DNA of 64,000 bases from Candidatus Omnitrophota bacterium (GTDB lineage Bacteria; Hinthialibacterota; Hinthialibacteria; Hinthialibacterales; JAKPRU01), in contig JAKQSI010000033.1 of NCBI GenBank assembly GCA_029570205.1, positions 1-64,000 of the forward strand. The letters are read 5' to 3'. Positions 24,753 to 33,684 of this stretch are shown here, in pieces. Positions within the stretch are counted from its first letter, which is position 1. Each line of letters opens with the position of its first letter. A program made the position numbers and the translations under genes. The notes beneath the pieces are model-generated. The model had not been told where the DNA came from. It was given only the letters and a program-made list of their open reading frames with translations, and ran no database searches.

Positions 24753-25370
24753 TTACCGTCGGTGGTCCTTTGCGTTATCGGAGGTCGTGCCGCCAGGGCC
24801 GTAGTAGAAAAGGTCGCCGATACTCACGAGGCCGTTACTGGGCGTATACGGAACCCAATAGAAATCCCGCGTGGCAAATCCGGAGAACGGGGTTCCATTG
24901 AAGAACTTATCGGGACCGACGCTTGCCAGAATATACCGCAGGAGACCCACTTGATAGCAGGCGATGTCCGGATTGCTGACACCGTAATAGCACTCCGTAG
25001 GGAATGTGGCCAGCCAATACGGGTCCCACCAGCTGTCTCGTGTCCCACCGGGTGTTTCCGAGGCGCTGTCTTTCGGCAAGAAAGGGTCTCTGGGGGGCAG
25101 CGCCGACATGTAGGGCACCGGCGTTGTCAACTTGCGCAGCGGCTTGTATTCCGTCTCTGCCGTCTCGGCGGTGTAGGGATAGCGGTTGCCGTTGTCGAGA
25201 GCATACTGTTCAAGCGCAACACCGAGGTTCCGCATGTCGGCAATCACACGCGCCACCGCGGCGCGGGTCCGCGCATTCATGAAATTCGGCACGGCGATGG
25301 CCGCCAGAATCCCGATGATCGCAACCACGATCAACAGTTCGATCAGGGTGAATCCGGTTCGTCGAGACAT
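24753..25370 (-). CDS. Type IV pilin-like (prepilin N-methylation) protein, second copy
   Basis: 205 residues from the ATG at 25370, preceded by AAAGGAGGAA; 23 upstream in-frame residues are discarded. The leader is very short (MSRRTG) before FTLIELLIVVAIIGILAAIA. Processed by a prepilin peptidase such as that at 16117-16965. The soluble domain has one tyrosine- and proline-rich half and ends with GLVSIGDLFYYGP plus a charged tail, paralogous to the protein at 5693-6256. Not linked to assembly genes; probably a secreted or surface pseudopilin of the kind that occurs in many copies in Planctomycetes/Lentisphaerae-type genomes. Confidence 0.9.
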   Translation of the reverse strand: MSRRTGFTLIELLIVVAIIGILAAIAVPNFMNARTRAAVARVIADMRNLGVALEQYALDNGNRYPYTAETAETEYKPLRKLTTPVPYMSALPPRDPFLPKDSASETPGGTRDSWWDPYWLATFPTECYYGVSNPDIACYQVGLLRYILASVGPDKFFNGTPFSGFATRDFYWVPYTPSNGLVSIGDLFYYGPGGTTSDNAKDHRR

Positions 25371-25467
25371 GGTATTCCTCCTTTGGATGAATATCCGTAT
25401 TTTATCAGACTTATATTTCGCTCCAACTGGTGTGACCACAAAACCGGCAATGCCCTTTCGATCACCC

Positions 25468-25488
25468 CTCCAGCAGGACCGGTGATTT
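25468..25488 (-). repeat. Repeat family C copy
   Basis: On the minus strand it reads AAATCACCGGTCCTGCTGGA. Related copies lie at 39021-39041, 56270-56297 and 59227-59246 on +. Three of the four are next to family A palindromes, so C may be one edge of a composite element. Confidence 0.5.
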
Positions 25489-25519
25489 GATAAAGAAAGC
25501 AGGCTTCCTGCCCTTCTTT

Positions 25520-25888
25520 GCCAGGCAGAGACGCCTGGCCTACTGGGTAGCTGCCAGGCAGGGACGCCTGGCCTACTGGGTAGGACAGGCCTCCGTGCCT
25601 GTCAGGTCTTGATCTGCCAGGCAGAGACGCCTGGCCCACTGGGTAGCTGCCAGGCAGAGACGCCTGGCCCACTGGTAGGACAGGCCTCCGTGCCTGTCAG
25701 GTCTTGATCTGCCAGGCAGAGACGCCTGGCCTACTGGGTAGCTGCCAGGCAGAGACGCCTGGCCTACTGGTAGGACAGGCCTCCGTGCCTGTCAGGTCTT
25801 GATCTGCCAGGCAGAGACGCCTGGCCTACTGGGTAGCTGCCAGGCAGAGACGCCTGGCCTACTGGTGGGACAGGCCTCCGTGCCTGTC
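25520..25888. repeat. Tandem array of 20-bp palindromes (family A)
   Basis: Eight copies of A1, GCCAGGCAGAGACGCCTGGC (25520, 25553, 25616, 25649, 25711, 25744, 25806, 25839; one has GGGAC), and four of A2, GACAGGCCTCCGTGCCTGTC (25584, 25679, 25774, 25869). They form four superunits of about 95 bp in the order A1-A1-A2, with fixed linkers such as CTACTGGGTAGCT. Each palindrome has 7-bp arms and a 6-base loop. Other copies are at 39069-39140, 45011-45094, 53670-53719, 59122-59171 and 63286-63346. No associated protein gene is seen. Confidence 0.95.
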
Positions 25889-26199
25889 GATGACCCGGCT
25901 TTCTCAGGAGGAGCAGCCCGGAGTCTGCGAAGGGCCGGGACATCGTGTGCGAACCACGAGATTCCGATTCCCGCTTCGGCGTCCTTTGCAGGATTCCATT
26001 CGACTTGTATGACATTTGTGCAGCAGAAGATATGGAACACTGCAACCGGCGGACCATCGACATTTCCAGAACGTAATACCCCGGAAAAGCCCTCCGCAAC
26101 CGAATGACAGGCGCCGCCAGGTTACGGCAGGTTCCGGCTCGGTGTGGAAGAAACAAAGCGCGACATTCCTCCCAAAAAATCTCGGCCTCGAAAAAAATT
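25889..26199. other. Non-coding stretch with family D fragment
   Basis: Contains GGCCCTTCGCAGACTCCGGG in inverted form (about 25919-25942), part of family D, directly following the A array. Open frames read through the repeats (giving V-G-Q-A-S-L-P-G-type peptides) but have no ribosome site or conserved motif beyond them. Nothing else recognised. Confidence 0.4.
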
Positions 26200-26228
26200 T
26201 TGGATTTGCTTAATTATTGTAGTACAAT
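26200..26228 (+). promoter_or_regulatory. Probable sigma70-type promoter for the 26418 gene
   Basis: TTGGAT at 26200-26205 and TACAAT at 26223-26228 with a 17-base spacer, in a locally AT-rich stretch. It lies about 190 bases before the start codon, implying a long leader. Confidence 0.45.
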
Positions 26229-26417
26229 GATTACGGTATGTCAACAAGTTTAAAAGACAGGAGGTGAGACATCTGCCGGAATGTCGAGACCACACCCGCA
26301 AGAAACACACGATTTCGATCGCGGGCGCTGGAAGGAAAAAATCAGCAGGAAGTTGCGTTTCGAACAGTCTCGCGAATTGTTTCCAACGAATCTCCATACT
26401 CAGAAAGGAAGAAACAG

Positions 26418-27890
26418 ATGAGCAGAGCAAATTCATTCTTGTGGATTGTCGGGATGGCCGCATTGTTTGTCGTGCCCGCTTTTGCCCAACCCGACCTCGA
26501 CCCGAATAACACGGCATCGGAATTCAAGGTTTACTCCCCCGAATCGCAGGGGCTGACCCCGCTGTCACAGGCCATCGACGTGGACGCAGAATATCCGGTC
26601 GAAGATACTCAAGAGAGCGTGGGGGTGTTGATCACCTCCGATGAGAAAGTGGTTTTTGCGCTGGATTACAATCCGGGGATTCTGTGGTATGACATAAACA
26701 TGAACCGCCTTCAGTGGCCCAGGGATTTCGAAGGTAACAACATGAGTGCGTTTTACGACGACAACGGCAACCCGCTGCCTGACGGCGGTTTCTGGGGAGC
26801 CAAGGTCAAGTCGAATGCGTATGGCCCCGGTTTCGGACTGGGCGGAGCCTGCAACTTCGGACCGGAATCCGATGTGCAGATTGCTTCCCTCTTCGACGCC
26901 TGTGTAATGGGCGAAATCCCTTGTGTCCAGTTGTACAACAACGACGGGACTCCGATTGTTCCTGTGAAGTGCGGAATCAGTGAGACGCTCGCGAAGGATT
27001 ACGAGGGCGATGTCCGCATCGGTGACTGGGATTATCTGTCGAACGGCAACATTGTGATTGCCGCTGAGTGCCGCAAAGCGCTGGCGAATAGCGAAGTCTT
27101 CGGCATTGCTCAATCCAGAGTGGTAACCTATGGAATTCTCGCGCCCGGCGAGCAATTCCCATCCGTTTTTGCCCGTGTCAGCGATTACTCCCAAGGAAAT
27201 CAAGAGATGTGGCATGGGGTGGCAAGTACGAAAAATGGCTTCGCCGTGCGCTATTCTGCGGGCGGCGCCAAAATCACATTTTTCAATAACGATGGAACAC
27301 GGAGATCGCCTGAAGTGGACCTAACCTCGTTGGGTACAGGCGCAATGGCAGGCGTTCTTGCCGGCGGTCGGGGCGATCATGAGGGGTGGCACAGCGATGG
27401 TGTCAGCCGTTACATCCTGGTTTCAGAGAACGGGAACCTTTTCAGTACGTTGCATCCGTTTGTCGCTATTTTCGATGAAGACGGAAACCTGATCAAAGGC
27501 CCGTTCGGAGTCGCGACCGGCCCGGACGGCTATTACTACACGACATGCGACCGCAACGATTGTGCGCTGCATCCGAGCGGCAAGTATATCGTTGTCTGGA
27601 TTGAAACCGATTACCTGCAACTGTCGAGCGGTGGAATTCTCCTCGGGCGAATCTTCAACGAGGACGGCACTCCCGCCACCAAAATGTTCGTAATCGACAA
27701 CGCGACCAATCCCGATGCTCCGGATTCCCAGCCCGGGCTTTCCCGACGCCCGCGTGTTGTCTGGCGTGGCAATAAAATTGCCGTAGTTTGGGTCAGCACA
27801 AACCGCGATGAGGCTGGAATCCAGCGTGTCTCCGGCCGCACTTTCCAATACGGCGAGGAAACAGGGATTGAGAACTACATGATCTACTGA
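26418..27890 (+). CDS. Secreted protein of unknown function
   Basis: 490 residues. Signal peptide 1-23 (FLWIVGMAALFVVPAFA, then Q). The mature chain is rich in aromatic and Asn/Gly/Asp residues and contains recurring strand-turn elements such as YNNDGTPIVP, FFNNDGTRRSP, FDEDGNLIKG and FNEDGTPATK, suggesting a beta-propeller of irregular blades. No catalytic motif is recognised. GAAAGAAACAG upstream gives a modest ribosome site. It has its own promoter candidate and a strong terminator directly downstream, so it is monocistronic. It may be a surface or secreted binding protein. Confidence 0.7.
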   Translation: MSRANSFLWIVGMAALFVVPAFAQPDLDPNNTASEFKVYSPESQGLTPLSQAIDVDAEYPVEDTQESVGVLITSDEKVVFALDYNPGILWYDINMNRLQWPRDFEGNNMSAFYDDNGNPLPDGGFWGAKVKSNAYGPGFGLGGACNFGPESDVQIASLFDACVMGEIPCVQLYNNDGTPIVPVKCGISETLAKDYEGDVRIGDWDYLSNGNIVIAAECRKALANSEVFGIAQSRVVTYGILAPGEQFPSVFARVSDYSQGNQEMWHGVASTKNGFAVRYSAGGAKITFFNNDGTRRSPEVDLTSLGTGAMAGVLAGGRGDHEGWHSDGVSRYILVSENGNLFSTLHPFVAIFDEDGNLIKGPFGVATGPDGYYYTTCDRNDCALHPSGKYIVVWIETDYLQLSSGGILLGRIFNEDGTPATKMFVIDNATNPDAPDSQPGLSRRPRVVWRGNKIAVVWVSTNRDEAGIQRVSGRTFQYGEETGIENYMIY

Positions 27891-27917
27891 TACGAAACGG
27901 ATATCTTACCATCTCGT

Positions 27918-27950
27918 CGGGGATGATCGGTTACGGTCATCCCCGTTTTT
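27918..27950 (+). terminator. Rho-independent terminator
   Basis: Stem CGGGGATGA (27918-27926) with TCATCCCCG (27937-27945), 10-base loop, followed by TTTTT at 27946-27950. It ends the 26418-27890 transcript. Confidence 0.9.
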
Positions 27951-28010
27951 ATGTTTCCCGCGACTGGAAACGGTGCGGCTTGATGAGCAGGGCAAGAACT
28001 GCAATCGCTA

Positions 28011-28712
28011 TTAGACCTCCACGTCAATCTGTGACTTGGGGGCAGGGATGGGGTCGGTTTTCGGGAAGATGGTGACAATGGCCCGGCCACCGGCGATATG
28101 TCGTTTCCCGGTTGCCGGATCGATCTGACTCAGAATCCGCACGGTCTGATACACCTTATGCCCGTGGAGGATGGCCTCTTCGGTCTCATGGCGCAGGTGA
28201 GTTGTTTCGTGGCTCATGACAGCCAGTGGGGCTTGAAGTTCCGTCAGGGGAGCGCCCATCTTGAATGAAATTCCGCTGTCGCTGGAGGCATCGCGGTAAA
28301 TGGAGCTCTCTTGCTTACTGGGAAGCGGCTCCTGTTCCCCCTGGGATTCTTGCCTCTGGGGGACAGTCTCGGTGGTCGGCGCAGATTCATCCTCTTCCTT
28401 ATCGGAAGGAACAGGAAGAATTGTTCCATCCTCATCGCGGGCCATATCCAGGGCCTGGTCAGCGAGTCGTTTGGCTTCGGGGATTTCTCCCAGGGTGGTA
28501 GAAATTTCGGCCTGGTCAATCAGGGCGCGGATACGGATGGCCTCAGCCCCTTTGATTTTACCGGTGTCGATCAGCCGCTCCGCCTCTTTGAGATCGCGTC
28601 GCAAGTGAGAATCTTGTGGGGCGGAAGACGATGTCGATGACGGCTTCCGAGCGCGCGTCTCGTCCGCAACAGGCCGAAGCGAAACCGGCGATATGGCAAA
28701 TCCGTCGCCCAT
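28011..28712 (-). CDS. SprA-related (CJM1_0395-type) putative metalloprotease
   Basis: 233 residues. The C-terminal third has APLAVMSHETTHLRHETEEA, an H-E-x-x-H zinc motif (about residues 178-182), followed by a strand-rich end IDPATGKRHIAGGRAIVTI, the layout of the SprA-related/CJM1_0395 family. The N-terminal two-thirds is charged and of low complexity (Glu, Ser, Pro), with no signal peptide. The function of the family is not established; it is often cytoplasmic and near flagellar or envelope genes. Divergent from the aminotransferase gene at 28915. Confidence 0.7.
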   Translation of the reverse strand: MGDGFAISPVSLRPVADETRARKPSSTSSSAPQDSHLRRDLKEAERLIDTGKIKGAEAIRIRALIDQAEISTTLGEIPEAKRLADQALDMARDEDGTILPVPSDKEEDESAPTTETVPQRQESQGEQEPLPSKQESSIYRDASSDSGISFKMGAPLTELQAPLAVMSHETTHLRHETEEAILHGHKVYQTVRILSQIDPATGKRHIAGGRAIVTIFPKTDPIPAPKSQIDVEV

Positions 28713-28914
28713 GATGGCCCTTCCGGGGAGTCCAACTCGTTTTGTCCCTTCTCACCAACGTTTTCCAAACTCCTTTTGGATATCCGTCTTTCATGGACTC
28801 CCTCTGGTCGCAATTATCGGCAGAAGCGCGGTCGGACTTAAGTGTTCCCACAGTCCATTTCTGACTGCTTCCGAATGTGCTACGCTACGATCAAATCGCA
28901 CAAAGGAGGACAAC

Positions 28915-30177
28915 ATGTCGCCTGACCGCAAACCTGACAAAACCACCGACCCCGGAAGAATCTGGGTTCAAACTGGAGTCCCCCAATTCAAGGATTTCGA
29001 CCGCTGGCAGCAAGTCGGCCCGGAGGAGGCCGGAATGGTCTCTGAAATGACGCTTCGAAACGAACTTTCCGGCGGCACGCCCGTCGTTCGGGAGTTTGAG
29101 AAGGAGTGGCGCGAGTGGATCGGGGGAAAATACTCCCTGAGTGTAATGAACGGCTCTTCCGCGCTGTACAGCGCTTATTTCGGTGTGGGAGTCGGCCCCG
29201 GTGATGAGGTCATCTGCCCCACCTACACCTGGATTTGCACCATCGCACCCGCCACGCTCCTGGGCGCAAGACCGGTGTTCGCCGAATCCAACCCTGAAAC
29301 CCTTCTGGTTGACCCCGACGATGTAAGACGTCGCATCACCAACAAAACCCGTGCCATTGTGGTGGTTCACCTCTGGGGATTCGTGGCCGATATGGACGGC
29401 TTCCTTAAACTCAGCCGGGACACCGGCATCCCCATTATTGAGGATTGCTCTCATGTCCATGGCGGGAAATACAAAGGGCAGATGTGCGGAAATCTCGGCG
29501 CTGCCGGATGTTGGAGTTTCCAGGGAAGCAAACCGGTCAGCGGCGGCGAGGCGGGAATTATGGTAACAAATGATCAAGAGATATTTGAGCGCGCCTGTCT
29601 GCTCGGCCAGGTAAACCGCATCGCCGGGGTGGACCTGGTCACGGAACGATACGCAAAATACCAGCCCCTCGGTGTCGGCATGAAATTCCGCTCCCATCCC
29701 CTCGGTATCGGCCTTGCCAAGGTCCAATTCGGCAAACTGGATGCGTTGAACGCCCGGCGCAGGAAATATGTCGAGACCATCGAGGCAGGGTTGGAAAGCA
29801 TACCCGGCCTGCACCCTGTCAAACAGTATCCGGGTGCGGAACGGGCAGGATTTTATGGCTTCCCGATTCATCACGTGCCCGAAGAAACCCCCGGCCTCTC
29901 TACAAAACAGCTGATCGAGAAGATTCAGGCAGAGGGAATCCCCGCAACGGCCGATCCCTACGGACTCCTCCACCTGCTCCCCATTTACGCCGAGGGATTC
30001 GACTTGTTCACACGGAACCGGGGACCGCTCTGCGGAGACTATCCGGGATACCGCCCCGGCGATTTCCCCCAAACCGAACAGATGCGGGACCGCCTGATCT
30101 TCCTGCCAATGTGCAGCGATCCCGTCCCCGGCGCGGAGGATTTCGTGCTGAAACGACTGAGCCGAAGTGTTGCATGA
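28915..30177 (+). CDS. DegT/DnrJ/EryC1/StrS family aminotransferase
   Basis: 420 residues from the ATG at 28915 (AAAGGAGG seven bases upstream). PLP-enzyme fold: NGSSALYSAYFGVGVGPGDE (about 79-98), VICPTYTWICT, DCSHVHGGKYKG (about 181-192) and the PLP lysine in WSFQGSKPVSGGEAGIM (about 203-219). The family aminates keto sugars or makes amino-shikimate-type precursors. Many genomes of Hydrogenedentes/Lentisphaerae type carry many such genes near sugar catabolism, where the role is unsettled. Next is a secreted fucosidase 90 bases downstream, so a sugar-linked role is likely. Confidence 0.88.
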   Translation: MSPDRKPDKTTDPGRIWVQTGVPQFKDFDRWQQVGPEEAGMVSEMTLRNELSGGTPVVREFEKEWREWIGGKYSLSVMNGSSALYSAYFGVGVGPGDEVICPTYTWICTIAPATLLGARPVFAESNPETLLVDPDDVRRRITNKTRAIVVVHLWGFVADMDGFLKLSRDTGIPIIEDCSHVHGGKYKGQMCGNLGAAGCWSFQGSKPVSGGEAGIMVTNDQEIFERACLLGQVNRIAGVDLVTERYAKYQPLGVGMKFRSHPLGIGLAKVQFGKLDALNARRRKYVETIEAGLESIPGLHPVKQYPGAERAGFYGFPIHHVPEETPGLSTKQLIEKIQAEGIPATADPYGLLHLLPIYAEGFDLFTRNRGPLCGDYPGYRPGDFPQTEQMRDRLIFLPMCSDPVPGAEDFVLKRLSRSVA

Positions 30178-30267
30178 CCGCGAGCCAACAGGCCCCGCGA
30201 GCCGGACCGGCGTGCTGTGTGAGCCAACCATCGGTATTGGAATAATCTCCTTTGAGTACTGGAAACG

Positions 30268-31311
30268 ATGAGCAGAGCCGTATCCCATAGAGGCGCCGTT
30301 CTTTATCGCGCGGTTCTCTGCGCATCCCTGCTATGCTGTTCCATGGGTTATTCTTTTTCCGCTGTTTCACAGGAGCCGGCCGACGCACGCATTGCCGGGT
30401 GGCGTGAAGCACAATTTGGCGTAATGATCCGCTGGGGACTTCATGCCCTTCCCGGCTGTGTGTGGAATGGGATTCGATTCCAAGGCCCCTCAGACTGGAT
30501 TCAATTCCGCGCGCAGGTTCCCAGCTCGGAATACGCCGCTCTCGCCGCACAATTCACAGCTCCTCTCTTCAACGCGGATGAATGGGCGCAATCCGTAAAA
30601 CACGCGGGCGCACAGTATCTTATTCTCCCGGCAAAATCCTGCGACGGTTTTTGTCTCTTCGACAGCGCCCTCACCGATTTCAAGATCACCGCCACGCCTT
30701 TCGGGAGAGATTTCCTCCGCGAAATGTCGGATACCTGCCGCCGGGAAAACATCCGATTCGGCGTGTATTACTCAATCCTGGATTGGCATCACCCAGACTA
30801 CCTGCCGCGCGGTCCGGACAGTCCCCGCCCGTGGGACGAAAGGCCCACCGATACGGCTAACTATGACAGGTACATTGACTATGTCAAACGGCAGATGGAG
30901 GAATTACTGACCCGCTACGGCCCGATAGATATCCTCTGGTTTGACGGCGCCTGGGAGCATACGCCGACGGAAAATCATGCGGATGAACTCATCCGATATG
31001 TCCGCACTCTCCAACCCGGCATTCTAGTCAATAATCGCCTGGGAGTACCCGGAGACTTTGACGCGCTGGATTCCATGCCCGAACATCCTTTACCCGATCG
31101 GCCTTGGGAGATGAGCATTTCCCTCCATGACACGTATGGCTATAAACGTTATGATGTCGAATGGAAGGAGAGCCGCGAAATCATTACTCAACTTGCAACT
31201 TGTTCCGCGAAAGGGGGCAATTTACTGTTGAATATCGGGCCGGATGATTCCGGCGCATTCCCGCCGCCCGTTCGGGAACGACTGAAGCAGATCGGCGAAT
31301 GGACGCGCTAA
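30268..31311 (+). CDS. Secreted alpha-L-fucosidase (GH29)
   Basis: 347 residues. Signal peptide to about residue 35 (AVLCASLLCCSMGYSFSAVS). GH29 core: FGVMIRWGLHALPG (about 50-63), the pocket segment YLILPAKSCDGFCLFDS (about 115-131), FGVYYSILDWHHPDY (about 163-177) and the nucleophile Asp in DILWFDGAWEH (about 224-234). Length covers the catalytic barrel only; the C-terminal beta-sandwich of longer fucosidases is absent. It releases L-fucose from host or algal glycans outside the cytoplasm. Note CDGF where most members have HDGF. First gene of a cluster with an oxidoreductase and DUF6807. Confidence 0.92.
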   Translation: MSRAVSHRGAVLYRAVLCASLLCCSMGYSFSAVSQEPADARIAGWREAQFGVMIRWGLHALPGCVWNGIRFQGPSDWIQFRAQVPSSEYAALAAQFTAPLFNADEWAQSVKHAGAQYLILPAKSCDGFCLFDSALTDFKITATPFGRDFLREMSDTCRRENIRFGVYYSILDWHHPDYLPRGPDSPRPWDERPTDTANYDRYIDYVKRQMEELLTRYGPIDILWFDGAWEHTPTENHADELIRYVRTLQPGILVNNRLGVPGDFDALDSMPEHPLPDRPWEMSISLHDTYGYKRYDVEWKESREIITQLATCSAKGGNLLLNIGPDDSGAFPPPVRERLKQIGEWTR

Positions 31312-31354
31312 TTGAGAACCGCTTTATCTATCCACAAGATGACGAGGTGACAAG

Positions 31355-32662
31355 ATGAACAACACGCAATCCGAACTTTCGCAGTATTCGATCTGGTCTC
31401 GGCGCAGAATGCTTACGGCCCTTGGAACCGGGATTGCCATGACCGGGTTCGGCCCTTTGATTCTGCCCGGCGGCGCCTCACCCAACGCGCAGATTCACCA
31501 TGCGGTCATCGGTTCCGGTCGGCAGGGGAGAAGCCATTGCAAACAATTCTCCGGTATCGGGCCGGATTGCCGCGTGGTAGCCATCTGCGATGTCGATCCC
31601 GATCAACGCCGCCTCGCGCTGGAAGCGCTCCCCCGTGACTTCCCTGTCGAAGAGCAGGAGGACTACCGGCGTATTCTGGATAATCCCGCAATTCACACGA
31701 TCAGCATCGCAACCCCCGATCATTGGCACACAAAAATAGCCGTCGAGGCCATCCTTGCCGGGAAACATGTTTATGTTGAAAAACCGTGTTGCCACAACAT
31801 TTTCGAGGGAACTCTTCTGCTGCAGGCGGCGAACAAGTACGGAAAATGTGTCCAGCACGGAACACAGAATCGCAGCTCGGAAAGTGTCCGAAACGCTGTT
31901 CAATTCCTTCGTGACGGCCGGTTGGGCAAGGTGCGCATGGCCAAGGCTATCAATCACCAGCTCCGGGAGCCGATCGGCCGTGCGCCGGAGTCCGAGCCGC
32001 CCCCGGGAGTCAATTACGATTTATGGCTGGGACCCGCACCAAAAGTAGCTTTTACCAGGAACCGCTGGCATTACAATTGGCATTGGTTCTGGGATTACGG
32101 AACGGGAGATATGGGGAATGACGGTATTCACCAGGTAGATATTGCGCGGTGGGGGTTGGGCGTCGGCCTTCCCGACGCTGTTACCGCCGCCGGCGGCCAA
32201 TTGTTCTACAATGACGACCACGAGACACCGGATACCCAGGTGGTCACCCTCGAGTATGAACATTGTTATCTGTTGTACGAAATGCGATTGTGGACAGACT
32301 ACCCGCTCGAAGGCCATGATAACGGCGTTGTATTCTACGGAGATTTGGGTAAGCTGGAGATTGGCCGAAAGGGATGCTTTGTCACCTTGGTAGACAAACG
32401 GCCGGAACAGATTCCCGGTCAGGAGGCGAGTCATGCCCGCAATTTTATCGACGCGGTGATTGCGGATGATCCGTCGAAGTTGACGGCGCCGATATCGGAA
32501 GGTTACATCTCCGCGATCCTGTGCCATCTGGGAAATGTCGGCACGAGGGTGAAACAACGTTTACCGTTCGATAAAGAGCGCCTTCAATTTCCCCGAAGTG
32601 ACGATGCCAACCGTCTCTGTAGCCGTGACTATCGCGACGGATATCAACTACCTGCGCTGTGA
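31355..32662 (+). CDS. Tat-exported Gfo/Idh/MocA-type oxidoreductase
   Basis: 435 residues. Twin-arginine signal SRRRMLTALGTGIAMTG (about 15-31). Rossmann motif HHAVIGSGRQGRSH (about 49-62) and the family signature GKHVYVEKPCCHNIFEG (about 132-148) with the Lys-Pro of the active site, then the C-terminal alpha/beta dimer domain with DMGNDGIHQVDIARW. Such exported, NAD(P)-binding proteins are common in PVC-group bacteria; they are thought to use a tightly bound cofactor to oxidise or rearrange sugars in the periplasm. Lies 43 bases downstream of the fucosidase and nine upstream of the DUF6807 gene. Confidence 0.9.
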   Translation: MNNTQSELSQYSIWSRRRMLTALGTGIAMTGFGPLILPGGASPNAQIHHAVIGSGRQGRSHCKQFSGIGPDCRVVAICDVDPDQRRLALEALPRDFPVEEQEDYRRILDNPAIHTISIATPDHWHTKIAVEAILAGKHVYVEKPCCHNIFEGTLLLQAANKYGKCVQHGTQNRSSESVRNAVQFLRDGRLGKVRMAKAINHQLREPIGRAPESEPPPGVNYDLWLGPAPKVAFTRNRWHYNWHWFWDYGTGDMGNDGIHQVDIARWGLGVGLPDAVTAAGGQLFYNDDHETPDTQVVTLEYEHCYLLYEMRLWTDYPLEGHDNGVVFYGDLGKLEIGRKGCFVTLVDKRPEQIPGQEASHARNFIDAVIADDPSKLTAPISEGYISAILCHLGNVGTRVKQRLPFDKERLQFPRSDDANRLCSRDYRDGYQLPAL

Positions 32663-32670
32663 GGTGAACC

Positions 32671-33657
32671 ATGCGAACAGCTCTTCATTCTGTTATTCTC
32701 ATCGTGTTTTCAGTAGCCTTGTTCGCCGTGCAGTTTCCGCGGTCATCCCCCGCCGAGACCGCCCGGATTGTCGGACATGTCCAGGATGATGGGGGACTGA
32801 TTATTCAAATTGACGGTAAACCGTTTGCCCGTTATGTCTTCAAGGATGAGAAGATTCTTCGGCCCTGTTTTTGCAACGTTCACGCTCCTTGTGGGGTTCA
32901 GATCACCCGGAATCATCCGCCGGTTGAGGGTGTCGACAGCACAGACCACGCCGAGATGCACCCCGGGATGTGGCTCGCATTCGGTGACATCAACGGCGAG
33001 GATTTCTGGCGCAATCGCGGGCGTGTCTTCTCTACTCTTCAAGAGCCGTTTCGCTGTGAGGCCAACAACGGCTACTTCCAAGTAAAGAATCGGTATGTGT
33101 CGAGCCGGGACGAGAATGTGATTTGCGAAGAACTCTGTCGATATCGAATTGTTGTCGGGCCGGAGTCCTATTTCCTCGTCAGCCGCTCCTCTTTCTCCTC
33201 AGACAAGAATGATTTTGTGTTTGGAGACCAGGAGGAGATGGGCTTCGGAGTTCGTGTGGCCACACCGATTTCCGTCAAAAGCGGCGGTGTCATCCGGAAC
33301 AGCGACGGGTTTACAAATGAAGCGCGGGCGTGGGGAAAACAGGCGGATTGGTGTATGTATGCAGGAATAATGGACGGCCGGCATGTCGGAGTTACAATAA
33401 TACCCTCCCCGGGCAACTTCCGCCGTTCCTGGTTTCATGCGCGCGATTACGGCCTCCTGGTAGCGAATCCGTTCGGTCGGAACGCCTTTACACAAGGCGA
33501 AAGGAGCCGGGTAGTTGTCAAGAAAGGTGAACAGTTCGAGTTGGTATTCGGGGTCCTGATCCGCAGCGGGACGGAGCCGTTTCCAGGGGGAATGGATCTT
33601 CGGGACATGGATGTGTCTCTGCTCTCTATTCCAGAAGGAATGAATAGCCGGAAATGA
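32671..33657 (+). CDS. DUF6807 secreted protein
   Basis: 328 residues. Signal peptide 1-29 (VILIVFSVALFAVQF, ending SSPA). The mature part matches DUF6807: FKDEKILRPCFCNVHAPCG (about 57-75), VEGVDSTDHAEMHPGMWLAF (about 88-107) and a beta-sandwich C-terminus. Databases sometimes call it methane oxygenase PmoA, which is not supported by membrane topology or metal sites. It is regularly found beside Gfo/Idh/MocA genes in polysaccharide-degrading bacteria, and starts here only nine bases after one. Function unknown; a sugar-binding or sugar-modifying periplasmic role is plausible. Confidence 0.85.
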   Translation: MRTALHSVILIVFSVALFAVQFPRSSPAETARIVGHVQDDGGLIIQIDGKPFARYVFKDEKILRPCFCNVHAPCGVQITRNHPPVEGVDSTDHAEMHPGMWLAFGDINGEDFWRNRGRVFSTLQEPFRCEANNGYFQVKNRYVSSRDENVICEELCRYRIVVGPESYFLVSRSSFSSDKNDFVFGDQEEMGFGVRVATPISVKSGGVIRNSDGFTNEARAWGKQADWCMYAGIMDGRHVGVTIIPSPGNFRRSWFHARDYGLLVANPFGRNAFTQGERSRVVVKKGEQFELVFGVLIRSGTEPFPGGMDLRDMDVSLLSIPEGMNSRK

Positions 33658-33684
33658 AAACCGGTATCGTAGCCTGTAGCCTTC

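Noticed and set aside
25520-25888. CRISPR array
   Set aside because: Repeats are palindromic 20-mers in ordered superunits and the sequences between them are themselves constant, so there are no unique spacers; no cas gene is near.
28891-30288. Minus-strand open frame of 465 codons
   Set aside because: Antisense to the PLP aminotransferase, which has all family motifs.
32671-33657. Particulate methane monooxygenase subunit A
   Set aside because: The PmoA label attached to this family is not supported: the protein has one signal peptide, no membrane helices and no copper site.
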